Shown piece by piece: positions 9,001 to 17,175 of a stretch of DNA of 40,605 nucleotides. The notes beneath the pieces are model-generated. The model was not told the DNA's origin, did not search any database, and was given only the letters and a program-made list of their open reading frames with translations. Origin of the DNA: a virus. Position numbers and translations under genes: made by a program. Within the stretch, counting starts at the first letter, position 1, and every line of letters starts with the position of its first letter. Location of the stretch: the IMG/VR virus record IMGVR_UViG_3300032213_003470, positions 1-40,605 of that record. The stretch is one strand, 5' to 3'.

Positions 9001-12000
9001 ATTCCAAACAGGACCTACTGTTGATATTGTATTAAATTCCTGAGATCCTGCATTATATTCTACTAGTCTAAACACCGAATCTGGTAGAGACACACTATAA
9101 CTTTGGAAGTATTTTATATACATTACAAAATTTTCGCTTAAAGCATCAACAGCCAAAGATATGACTTGAAATTGATCATCAGGAACAGGAACTATAAAAT
9201 TTAAATCCGGTCTAGCAAAATCTGCAATTGGCTGAGAGGTAAATATTCTAGTATTTTCTGGATTTTCTCTATCAAATATTAATAAAGGTATATCAGAATA
9301 ATCCCCATAACACCACCAGTTACTATACTCATCAGTTAACACCTTTCTTGGGGTAGACCCCGGAAATCTTGTTGCAATATCAAAAACGTCTATATCATCT
9401 GGAGATCTAAATAATTTAATAGAGGATTCTCCTCCCATTATAATATCACCATTTCTATCCTGAACTATGGATGTTGGTCCTTCAACAACATAAGGATTTT
9501 CTTGAAGATCATAAGATTCGGTCTCTTCGTTATACGGAATTGCTAAACAAGTTAAAGGTGACGTTTCAGTGCTGCCGTCAATATCAAATTTTCCAGGAAG
9601 TTTAGAGAATCCTCTAACTTCGTAATAAAATTTAGAAATTCCTTTATCCTTAGAAGCATTTAATTGATTACAAGCTTCTCTTAAATCTAAATATCCAGGA
9701 CTATTATCATTAGTATCGTTACCAAGAACTATTCCTTTGGTGCTAGCACCAACCCTTATTTTATCTCCAGCTTGCAGATTATATAAAGAAAATCCTCCTA
9801 GCCAATCATTATGATAATCATAAAACTGCCATGTTTGTGCATATAAATTATCCCATTCTAAAATATCAAATGCATCCCAGTCTAATTTTTTGGTTCCATA
9901 ATATCTTATATTTTCAACAGGAAGATCCCCGTTAAAATTATAATCGACATATTCGCTATACGGATTAACACCTCCGCTTATTTCAACGCTTAACGATTTT
10001 ACCGGATTTTGTCCATCATATAAAAATAGACCACCAGTAGTAATAATATCTAGATATTTACCATTGAAAGAATTTCCTGACCCTATTGGTGCTTTAAATG
10101 TAACATCTTTCCATTCCTGTACTAACGCATTCACAATATCAGAATCATTGAAGATTGTATCGATTGCAAATGCTGGGTCTTTTTTAGAATTATTAAATTT
10201 ACTCATTAGATTACCTAATGTGGTATCTAATCTTCCATTAAAATCAACTTTAGTAAATCTTTTTCCTTCATAATTAATAGTGATTGATCCGATTTCGGTT
10301 AAAGTGAAATCTGAACCATCTACTGCTCCGTCCATTATTAAAGGAATGTAAAATCCATCATCAGTCACAGATGAAATTGTATAATTTCCGGAATAATTTT
10401 GAGATGATACTTCCCATTGATTATATGGACCTATGATCTCTCTTATTTTAACAGAATCACCAACAGAATACCCGGAATTTAAAAATACCGCCACTCCATC
10501 AGTTGCACTGTAATTTGACGGTGAAGTTAATACATTGTTTATTAAAACCTCAACATATCCAACTCTATATGGAAACAGAAAGAAGTTAAATCCTGCTACT
10601 GCTGTAAACGTTTTAGTTCCTCTCCCTGACACCTTTGTTGGTGCTCCAAAAACAAGAATTCCCGTTACTGGATCATATGATACTATCTCACTTATTTGAT
10701 ATTTTCCATAATTGTGGGATATTCTAACTTTTTTTCCTGCTATAAAATCTAATCCAGTATTAACCGTTAATGTTCCGCCTGCTCCCAAGGTAAAAGTGTT
10801 TGTTGAAGAGGATTGTATATGCTGATTATAATTATCTATTAAAAGAACATCATCACCTGCAGAAAAACCATGCGGAAGATATGCTGGATCTATTGTGATA
10901 ATAGCAGGACCTTTACCTCCTCCTGAATAATCACTACTTATAGTATCAATCTGAATAGTTTGTAATCCAAATTCACATGTCCCTGAGCCTATTGTTTCCT
11001 CGTATGATTTTAAAACCTTACATTCTTGACCTTCATTAAATTGATTGCCATATTCAGCAGGATTTAATATCTGATTTGAAATAATACCAGGGTCTTTTCC
11101 ATTCTCCACAGGAAATAACCACATAGAAATATAGTCGTCCCAGTTTTGTCTAGTATTCTCCCAGGTATAAACCTCAGTCTCTCTAAACCTAGCAATATTG
11201 GTTAATTCTATTTCTCTTTTCTTAACCTCTATACAATTTTCATAGTTAACCGTGCAAATATCATTGAAGCCATCCCATACCCTGCATTTAACGGAGTATA
11301 TTCCATCATACGGTAGTATGATTGGTAATTTATAATAGTCGCTTATAGCGCCTCTAAATTCGTAATAGAAGGGTACTTCACCTCTTTTAATTACTGTCCA
11401 TTCTATTTCGTAAAATCCAGCAAATCTCAGGTTATCCCATGAATAGAATCCACCAGGATTAAATGAATAGTCATAATATTCAAAATCTAAAAGATCACTG
11501 AATGTATTAACAAGTTCAACCTTCCATGTATCCATTATTCCATCTCCCTTTGATGAGAGAATCTTTAAAGGGGTTTCCCCAGTTGTTTCGTCATAATATG
11601 TTCCAGGAATTGTCCCGTTCTGTACCTCGCAAAGAAACTGAAAAGAATCATCGTCTGTTGATGTAAACTTTAATTGAACAGATCCAGTACTAGGGCGTAA
11701 GAAACCTAATCCATCAGGTAATGTTACGCTAAATAGTGTACCAAATTCGGTTGCAGTGTCAAAGGTAAAACTTAAAGACGAATCTATTAATCCATCACCA
11801 GTATAACCGGTGTCATCCCAAGAAGCTAATGATGTCGAATACGTTGCAAAATTATTCTCTAACGCATTCCAATGATTACCTACTTCGTCCCAACTTATAT
11901 TAAATGTTGTAACTTCTAAAACAGTTGGAAATCCTGCAGGTACTTCATATCTCTGTCCATCAAATAATTTAAAGTAACCATTATTCTTACTATCTCCGTC

Positions 12001-14001
12001 CCCTAATCTGTGTTTTATTTCCCCGCTGTTTCTTCTTTCATAAAATAGCTTAATAGAATCCGCTAATTTTTTAGATTCAGTTCCGGTGAATATTGGATTT
12101 GCTGCTTTAGGTTCTACATCATTTCCGTATGTAGTGTATTTGTAAAAAGAAGGGTTTTCCCCAACAAAAGGAACAAAAGGAATATATTTATTAGGTCTGA
12201 GATAAAAAGGTCTTAGATCTTCAACGTATCCATAATCTGGGGTAAATGCAAGATCCAGATCTATTCCTTGTTGTAGTTCATCTATTTTTAAATTGTCTAT
12301 CCATAATCTATTTTTATAGATTCCAAAATAAACCCCTTCACCAGTAATATCTATAATTCTAGCATTTAATGGAAGATAGTCTTTCTTAAGTTTTTCCTTT
12401 AATCCAAATAGCTTAATTAAAACTTCATCCGGTGAAAATACATCTGCATTTTCTGTAATAGGATATCCGAATTCATCATAAGCATCATCAACAACAACAT
12501 TAATATCATAGAAAAGTCCAAACAGTGCAGTTTTTTTATAACTAGAAGAAGGGAATAATTCCTCCATTGATGATTTCAATCCGTATGTTCCGTCGGTTTT
12601 CTTTCCGTATATCTCTACTTGTTTATACTTTCCTGCATTCTCGTCATCTAAGAGATTACCTATTAAAGTACTTTGGCTCTGAGTCTTGGATTTTAATTTG
12701 TCCATAAAATCAGAATTCTCTTTAAGAGCAGTGGTTGATGTGTCTGATTTTTTTACATTTAGCCAATACTCTTTAACTCTTAAATCCTGATAGCCAAAAA
12801 ATCTTATTGCATTTATTAATCCTTTGTAAGATCCAAGATATGAAAAGATCTCGTGCCCCTCTAGTAAAAGCTCTTTTCTTTTAGCATTTATTATCTCATA
12901 ATCTGTATATGGTTCTTTAGGATCGCTTGGTCTTAAAATATAAGCATCTTCGGAATTCAATTTTCTTCCAAAATTACTTAATAGGGTTTTATATCTTTCG
13001 TCTTCCCCTATTGTCTCTCCGTGTATTTCAATTCTTGCTATAATCTTAGGATATCCCAAAGAATAATCTTCTATAACAAGTGTTCTTCCAAATATCCCTT
13101 CTTCTGTAGAATTTAAAGCTATATTAATAGTAACACTTGACGAATCAACATAATTACTCGTTCTTATATCATTCTGTACAGATTCTGTCCCATCATATCC
13201 AATTTTGATATATGAATCTTGCAATTTATTTAATACAGGAGCATCTAATGTTTCGTCTTCTAAAACCTCATATTGAAAAATATAATCTGATACATCATTT
13301 TTTTCTTCAACCGGATATACAAATATAGTTGTATTTGTAATATTAACGTTGCAGGTTTTATTCAAATAGATCTTATTTCCGACTATACTTGTTATTCTGG
13401 CATTCTTTGGAATTCCATTACCTAATATAGTTAAATAATCACCACTGATTTTAATTTTAGATAAGTCAGAAGATGTTGTAACATAATCCGTTCCTTCTAT
13501 TATATCGCCATTAAAAGAATCAAAAGCATCAAAGTCTAAAACATTTCTTGTGGTTTCAAAAGATGATTTCCAAAGATTGAATATTAAAGGAATTCCATTT
13601 TCAGTTAAGGCAGATGGATCTTTTAATGTTATTCTATTAAGTGAAGTATCAACAGCCACTATTTCATTTCCTTGCGGAAATTGTGAGGTAAAAACTTTTG
13701 CTCCTATATAATCAACAAGAGGAACTGCATCAGTCTTTACGACATTGGATCCAGCTTTAAAATCCCCATATATTCCAGAGGCTGTTGTAGTCGCTGTTAT
13801 ATCAGGAGTTAAATGGGGATATCCATAAACCGTATTAGCATTAAGATCTAAAAATTTTTCTACAATAAAAAAATGCTCGATTTCAAATAGATCCACCGAA
13901 ACCCTAGGCAGCATTAATCTTGCTTCCCAAAAATCTCCGTTCCAAATTAAATTTGACTGATGACCTGATTTATTAAAAAATATAAGATTTTTATAACTCA
14001 T
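6025..14001 (-). CDS. Giant baseplate wedge-like protein with beta-propeller and PKD-like domains
   Basis: The 2658-aa protein starts one base inside the stop of the 84-aa gene (TAATG), which follows gp6. By position it is a candidate for the gp7-like wedge or a wedge-attached adsorption protein. The N-terminal ~600 residues look like phage structural sequence. Around 660-1370 are aromatic Trp/Asp-rich segments (NHWNALENN, YTWENTRQNWDDY, LDWDAFDILEWDN) and an Ig/PKD-like segment near 890-930. Residues ~1500-1800 carry two-component-regulator-type propeller repeats (LWIATNDGIKIYDG, KWIGTSNGIAYYDNGRW). About 2065-2515 holds roughly seven SBBP-like blades (IFIDSEGYVYATGYFNG, VDIDSEGSIFILGSYGG, LSIDNDDNIYLTGYISG). 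A PKD-like domain closes it at ~2530-2635. Propellers and PKD domains bind glycans or proteins in bacterial surface proteins, so receptor recognition is likely. The wedge assignment is inference. Confidence 0.75.
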   Translation of the reverse strand: MSYKNLIFFNKSGHQSNLIWNGDFWEARLMLPRVSVDLFEIEHFFIVEKFLDLNANTVYGYPHLTPDITATTTASGIYGDFKAGSNVVKTDAVPLVDYIGAKVFTSQFPQGNEIVAVDTSLNRITLKDPSALTENGIPLIFNLWKSSFETTRNVLDFDAFDSFNGDIIEGTDYVTTSSDLSKIKISGDYLTILGNGIPKNARITSIVGNKIYLNKTCNVNITNTTIFVYPVEEKNDVSDYIFQYEVLEDETLDAPVLNKLQDSYIKIGYDGTESVQNDIRTSNYVDSSSVTINIALNSTEEGIFGRTLVIEDYSLGYPKIIARIEIHGETIGEDERYKTLLSNFGRKLNSEDAYILRPSDPKEPYTDYEIINAKRKELLLEGHEIFSYLGSYKGLINAIRFFGYQDLRVKEYWLNVKKSDTSTTALKENSDFMDKLKSKTQSQSTLIGNLLDDENAGKYKQVEIYGKKTDGTYGLKSSMEELFPSSSYKKTALFGLFYDINVVVDDAYDEFGYPITENADVFSPDEVLIKLFGLKEKLKKDYLPLNARIIDITGEGVYFGIYKNRLWIDNLKIDELQQGIDLDLAFTPDYGYVEDLRPFYLRPNKYIPFVPFVGENPSFYKYTTYGNDVEPKAANPIFTGTESKKLADSIKLFYERRNSGEIKHRLGDGDSKNNGYFKLFDGQRYEVPAGFPTVLEVTTFNISWDEVGNHWNALENNFATYSTSLASWDDTGYTGDGLIDSSLSFTFDTATEFGTLFSVTLPDGLGFLRPSTGSVQLKFTSTDDDSFQFLCEVQNGTIPGTYYDETTGETPLKILSSKGDGIMDTWKVELVNTFSDLLDFEYYDYSFNPGGFYSWDNLRFAGFYEIEWTVIKRGEVPFYYEFRGAISDYYKLPIILPYDGIYSVKCRVWDGFNDICTVNYENCIEVKKREIELTNIARFRETEVYTWENTRQNWDDYISMWLFPVENGKDPGIISNQILNPAEYGNQFNEGQECKVLKSYEETIGSGTCEFGLQTIQIDTISSDYSGGGKGPAIITIDPAYLPHGFSAGDDVLLIDNYNQHIQSSSTNTFTLGAGGTLTVNTGLDFIAGKKVRISHNYGKYQISEIVSYDPVTGILVFGAPTKVSGRGTKTFTAVAGFNFFLFPYRVGYVEVLINNVLTSPSNYSATDGVAVFLNSGYSVGDSVKIREIIGPYNQWEVSSQNYSGNYTISSVTDDGFYIPLIMDGAVDGSDFTLTEIGSITINYEGKRFTKVDFNGRLDTTLGNLMSKFNNSKKDPAFAIDTIFNDSDIVNALVQEWKDVTFKAPIGSGNSFNGKYLDIITTGGLFLYDGQNPVKSLSVEISGGVNPYSEYVDYNFNGDLPVENIRYYGTKKLDWDAFDILEWDNLYAQTWQFYDYHNDWLGGFSLYNLQAGDKIRVGASTKGIVLGNDTNDNSPGYLDLREACNQLNASKDKGISKFYYEVRGFSKLPGKFDIDGSTETSPLTCLAIPYNEETESYDLQENPYVVEGPTSIVQDRNGDIIMGGESSIKLFRSPDDIDVFDIATRFPGSTPRKVLTDEYSNWWCYGDYSDIPLLIFDRENPENTRIFTSQPIADFARPDLNFIVPVPDDQFQVISLAVDALSENFVMYIKYFQSYSVSLPDSVFRLVEYNAGSQEFNTISTVGPVWNVNKIYDQGSVVSYLGNSYLSLLNTNHQRNPTAYSDYWEKIYQPNPGVVDLTLYYIRQMKYHYIGKESELWIATNDGIKIYDGVKIKTINTDNSGLHSKDIYSITFDEVGGKWIGTSNGIAYYDNGRWGCWTPASNPELPIGRSRNIINLGNGRIFFMLQYGSGLYKLIYFNGINFIVYDNNPGTSEGFSPGSGADNDYEDLYLVLNKTKFIDGKFTRYVNDLFYLGDSLRGGDPYVDPSYWDITYVGYFSNGNNVFLKKINYLVPYVHASSKSPGMLGWDFIYHLSFRPYADPIYIKNKGLGDVEINFNLIIGPLYTSSINIGKDPQLPYVDRTSWKLPEWIKYDFNDIIDSHPGIDKDDLFLDAPLRDIISGKAKTETYWKNSNVIRSAARDTGNLIDSFEWVIKIGDSSDDRGTKIFIDSEGYVYATGYFNGNAYFGAKNNLPTGANTTLPSPNNQSIFVVKYNEYGVVQWARKYGGTDSVTSSSDSINDYSYTPTGIKVDHLGNVIVIGYKSKTRNNTTNEKPTNIFLKWDFNAHPLISSTLFDPSSNTADDTIKDLAIDRVGNTYITGVYKGTLTSGLNSITSSGNNYEVFIARVEDDGYIKWLYKAGTGGNETNPSIQIGNAFEDLYLAFNTTDGSSQKIVLNRYSSYDFELQWSKDIVNTNYGVTPTSPRIKVSGNGEIALGATFSGSLSSNGNTIDSNGDSDIAIFKFNGFRTLWAKNVGSSSADYCQDVDIDSEGSIFILGSYGGKLIASPEISSPNYYPSPEGNLDLIMFKYSNIGTLLDVVDAGGIAKDEGISLSIDNDDNIYLTGYISGESQFSNWITSPSGGEDAFVGKISNLRYQTGNKNGNVFSWFGSGSWQAGESKIFKEEFEIPIGTTVVFNPIDSLIPGKKNHVWKLIYDGSGEEIINIKDAQSFIWTFNQPGFYTIYSSVEDSNGNVSVHDKNGYIRVIDHKNPPPGELVLSVTSDTFRRRSIYELGSKPQLI

Positions 14002-14255
14002 TATCGAACATACTTATTATTTTTAGGAACTCTATAGTTAACAAAATTTCTAATATTCTTTGTCGTCTCAATTAATCTAAAAACAACTTTCTCGATGGAA
14101 TTTAATATACTTTTTCTGTTATTATCCCCCCCAAGAGTTATAGAAGAAAGGGTTTTTTCAAATATTCTTCCTTCATATTCAAAACCAACGTTTGTTCTTT
14201 TATCCTCTGTTGTTTCAATATATTCGTAATAGCTCTTTCTTTCTGTGTTAAACAT
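14001..14255 (-). CDS. Small unknown protein between gp6 and the giant protein
   Basis: The 84-aa product starts MFNTERKSYYEYIETTED and is basic overall, with a helical C-terminal half (SILNSIEKVVFRLIETTKNI). I do not recognise it. It overlaps the gp6 stop by one base (TAATG) and its own stop overlaps the start of the giant gene in the same way, so the three are probably translationally coupled. This tight placement between two baseplate genes suggests a small wedge component or an assembly factor, but no motif proves it. Confidence 0.6.
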   Translation of the reverse strand: MFNTERKSYYEYIETTEDKRTNVGFEYEGRIFEKTLSSITLGGDNNRKSILNSIEKVVFRLIETTKNIRNFVNYRVPKNNKYVR

Positions 14256-15979
14256 TACTGATTGTTATTTTTTAAGAATGTTTTATTCTTATTATTGATT
14301 TCGGTGTTATATGTTACAGGAACAGTAGATCTGATATCAATATTAATAGAAGAGATTTTATTATAATCTGCTCCCTTGTCATAATAAAGTCCTGCTCTAT
14401 CTCCCCATCCTCCCGTTATAATTGCAATCTCATCTTTGTCAAATATTATATCTCCAAACTCATCTAATCCTAGAACTATTTTTTTCTTAGGATCGTTGTC
14501 AGGAAGTCCATCAACACTTATAGCATATTTTTCATTCTTTTCGCTGACGAAGAATAATGTAACAGAATCAACACCTGCTATAGATTCTAATATAGCAATT
14601 AGATCCGATCTTGGAATTTTATCTCTTCTTCTTATTCCTATAAAATATGAACTTATAGAATCAACAATTTGACCCTTAACAGTATCAGGATCATAACCCT
14701 CAAAAATACTAATTAAAACATTGATCACATATCTTGAAATTTTAGGATCTAATATTTTAACCTCTGTGGTTACTATTTTTTGTCCACTATCATCTATCAC
14801 TTTTAATAATCTTTGCTTTTGATAGTCGGTTAATATAAATTCTGTTTCTTTTATATCAAAATATGTTTCGTTAGTTTTTAGTTTCTGAGTAATGTCTGGT
14901 ACTAATAAAACATAAATAATGTTATCATCGTCTAGATATTGATCATCAAACGTGGAGAATGCTTCTATTATAGAGAATGTACCAAATTTTTCAAAATATG
15001 TAATATATGTTTCTGCATTTGCTAAGACAAAAGACCTCGATGTTTTAGGAGCCAATATTCTGGTAAGTTGTATAGATTCTTTATCAGTACCAAGCTGGGG
15101 AGCAATAACGCATGTTATTTTTAAATAATCTTTTAGAGAAACTGGATTACCGAATGCATCAGTACCATCATCATCAAATTCAAATACTATTTTTCCTGGC
15201 TCTAATGAATTTATGTTTCCCGCAATTCCTATAGTTTCAACATATTGAACTTGTATAGTTGATCCTAGAGGAGGCATTTTTCCAAAATTAACGTTACCAA
15301 AAATAACATCTATTCCGTTATTAATTCCTGTTTTAACTAGACATCCATTGTAGTTAAATGGAATATCATATAAAGAGTCGTAAATTTTCCATTCTTCGCT
15401 ATCGACAAATACCTTAACCTCAAAATTATCAACAGTTGATGTTACTCTATCAGATACATTATAGCTTTGTAAAATTGTTCCGCTTCCTGTAAATGTTGAA
15501 GCCTTTATACTTCCCTCCATTATCTCGCAAGAGATTTTGCTAGAAGGAGTTAAGTTCAGTCTAGCATAATCTTGAGGTAGATTTAAAATATAGCTAACAC
15601 CTCCGTTTTGAAATTTTATAGTGGAGTATTTTGGTATTAAAATTGCACTACCACCAACACTTGTAGAATCCTGTCCATTCCATGTAATATCTATTTGACC
15701 TCTTGCACAACCGCTTCTTGTAGCATTATGTCCGGTTAATGCTGCTAAGCCATACACAGAACTTTCTCTACTTGCTTTTTTAATATCAAGTTCAGTTATA
15801 GAATCCTCTATGAAGAATAATATAAGCTGTGACAGATTCTGAAGAACAAACAGAATTTGTCCCCATGCAGAAGCAACAGTAAATAACTGATTTGCTTGAT
15901 TGTACCTTTTTTGTATTAGCTCAAGAGTATCCTGTAGTAGGTCTTGTATCTTGGCACGATTTTTTTTAAATAAATCCAT
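14255..15979 (-). CDS. gp6: Baseplate wedge protein, gp6 / baseplate J family
   Basis: The 574-aa protein matches the gp6/J family of contractile tails, which forms the inner ring of the baseplate and drives sheath contraction. Supporting segments are the helical N-terminus (residues 1-70) and the barrel-like middle with FEVKVFVDSEEWKIY at 186-200. The conserved run DVIFGNVNFGKMPPLGS (224-240), then IQVQYVETIGIAGN, corresponds to the family's G-x-FG-x-x-P-x-G and Y-x-x-x-x-G-x-x-GN pattern. T4 gp6 is of similar length (about 660 aa). It lies 3 bases after gp25, the order seen in many myophages and R-type tailocins (25 then 6/J). The ATG at 15979 has no clear Shine-Dalgarno. Confidence 0.85.
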   Translation of the reverse strand: MDLFKKNRAKIQDLLQDTLELIQKRYNQANQLFTVASAWGQILFVLQNLSQLILFFIEDSITELDIKKASRESSVYGLAALTGHNATRSGCARGQIDITWNGQDSTSVGGSAILIPKYSTIKFQNGGVSYILNLPQDYARLNLTPSSKISCEIMEGSIKASTFTGSGTILQSYNVSDRVTSTVDNFEVKVFVDSEEWKIYDSLYDIPFNYNGCLVKTGINNGIDVIFGNVNFGKMPPLGSTIQVQYVETIGIAGNINSLEPGKIVFEFDDDGTDAFGNPVSLKDYLKITCVIAPQLGTDKESIQLTRILAPKTSRSFVLANAETYITYFEKFGTFSIIEAFSTFDDQYLDDDNIIYVLLVPDITQKLKTNETYFDIKETEFILTDYQKQRLLKVIDDSGQKIVTTEVKILDPKISRYVINVLISIFEGYDPDTVKGQIVDSISSYFIGIRRRDKIPRSDLIAILESIAGVDSVTLFFVSEKNEKYAISVDGLPDNDPKKKIVLGLDEFGDIIFDKDEIAIITGGWGDRAGLYYDKGADYNKISSINIDIRSTVPVTYNTEINNKNKTFLKNNNQ

Positions 15980-15982
15980 CTT

Positions 15983-16354
15983 TTAAATTACCTTTATTCC
16001 TAGAACTGGGTTACCTTTGATTGCAAACTCTATCATACACGTATCTCTTGTTTCGCCTTCAAAAAATCCCAATTGAAAGTCAATATTTAAAATTCCTCTA
16101 GCAAAAGTACAATAGGTGTATAACTGTAAAGAAATAGCCTCTTCTAATTCGCTTTGAGAAACCTCAAAATCAAATATCATTGATTCCAGATCGATGCCAA
16201 AATAAGGATCACCCAAAACAGTCCCAGGCTTGGTAAGCATGATTTGTTTTATCATACCTACGGTTGATTCAACAACATCATCAGTTTCCAGCTTGTCTGC
16301 CTCATAATGAGGGTCGTCAGGATTTCTTGGGTATATGTCCGAGATTTTGATCAT
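15983..16354 (-). CDS. gp25: Baseplate wedge protein gp25
   Basis: The 123-aa protein is the gp25-like wedge subunit, which contacts gp6 and helps start sheath assembly. The diagnostic core is at residues 36-61: KQIMLTKPGTVLGDPYFGID, then LESMIFDF. This matches the family pattern of a helix, T/K-R/K-PGE-like loop, D-P-x-FG and an L-x-x-x-I/L-F helix. Length is close to T4 gp25 (132 aa). It is followed 3 bases later by gp6, as in other contractile tails. It has one of the few clear Shine-Dalgarno sequences in the window (AAGGGAG), after a 48-base spacer from the upstream gene. Confidence 0.9.
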   Translation of the reverse strand: MIKISDIYPRNPDDPHYEADKLETDDVVESTVGMIKQIMLTKPGTVLGDPYFGIDLESMIFDFEVSQSELEEAISLQLYTYCTFARGILNIDFQLGFFEGETRDTCMIEFAIKGNPVLGIKVI

Positions 16355-16356
16355 AT

Positions 16357-16363
16357 CTCCCTT
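16357..16363 (-). promoter_or_regulatory. Strong Shine-Dalgarno before gp25
   Basis: On the minus strand the sequence AAGGGAG ends two bases before the ATG of gp25. Almost all other genes here lack such a site, so it stands out; the spacing is shorter than usual. An ATATATAA tract sits directly upstream at about 16362-16371, too close to serve as a normal -10 element for this start. Confidence 0.5.
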
Positions 16364-16402
16364 ATATATTTAGAAAATATAGATAGAAGATAATTATGGA
16401 TA

Positions 16403-17173
16403 TTAATTCCACTGTAGGAAGTAACTTGGAGTATTTTCTCCCTTAATCATTTCCATAACTTCTGTTTTTTCTGCTTGTCCAATTCCTTGAATAGCAGCTG
16501 CATTTATGGTCACTCCCCCGGGTAATTGATAGCCAAATGTGCCTAAAAGTCTGCCTATGTTAATTTTTGCCTCAGCTAGGACATATCTAACAAAAAGCTC
16601 GTCTGAATAAAGATTCTCATCAGGAATGGCTATAAATGCTCTTACCCCAACATCTTTACCTCCTACAGTAAGACCTGTTGATGTTGTTCTACTAGGATCA
16701 CGCCCATTTATGGTTAATCTTTTGGTGTTTTTATTGTATCCAAATGCGAAAGTCTCTAAAAGAAAAGCTTTAGCAAGATCAAAAAATGAATATAATACAG
16801 TTCTGTAGACCAAGTTGTCTCCAATAAATGGGCTTAACATAAGCTCTGACCCTAAAAGTTTAGCGTCGCCAAAATCCCTATCAGGGGTACCTATCATTCC
16901 TGCACCACCAACTTCTCTTACGTCCCAAACGCTTATAACGCAGTCTGGTAATTGTACTTGTCTTGTTGTTCTAAATTGTGCATTTGCAAATATCTGGGAA
17001 GGCAATACTAATATCTTATCCTCTACTGCATATTGATAGTTATCATAAAAATAAGCCTTAGCTCTTTTTATGATTCTTTTTATTTCCTGGTCATTTAATG
17101 CATACGGTAATGCGCAAGAATGAGATATGTCGTCCTTTACCTCTTGTATTAGTGCCTCTTCTGATGTAGTCAT
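16403..17173 (-). CDS. Structural protein of unknown family, possible neck/connector-type
   Basis: The 256-aa protein starts MTTSEEALIQEVKDDISHSC. The N-terminal ~55 residues are predicted helices (NDQEIKRIIKRAKAYFYDNY). They are followed by a beta-rich domain (LVLPSQIFANAQFRTTRQVQ, then PDCVISVWDVREVGG) and a C-terminal helical segment with AEAKINIGRLLGTF. I do not recognise the family. A helical N-terminus plus a beta core is a layout seen in head-tail connector and tail-terminator proteins. It is equally compatible with a baseplate adaptor, which its place just upstream of gp25 and gp6 favours. It starts 2 bases after the amidoligase stop. Function is not assigned. Confidence 0.55.
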   Translation of the reverse strand: MTTSEEALIQEVKDDISHSCALPYALNDQEIKRIIKRAKAYFYDNYQYAVEDKILVLPSQIFANAQFRTTRQVQLPDCVISVWDVREVGGAGMIGTPDRDFGDAKLLGSELMLSPFIGDNLVYRTVLYSFFDLAKAFLLETFAFGYNKNTKRLTINGRDPSRTTSTGLTVGGKDVGVRAFIAIPDENLYSDELFVRYVLAEAKINIGRLLGTFGYQLPGGVTINAAAIQGIGQAEKTEVMEMIKGENTPSYFLQWN

Positions 17174-17175
17174 TC

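Noticed and set aside
16361-16371. ATATATAA tract before gp25 as a promoter
   Set aside because: It lies directly against the Shine-Dalgarno, so a transcript starting after it would lack the ribosome site; likely chance in AT-rich DNA.
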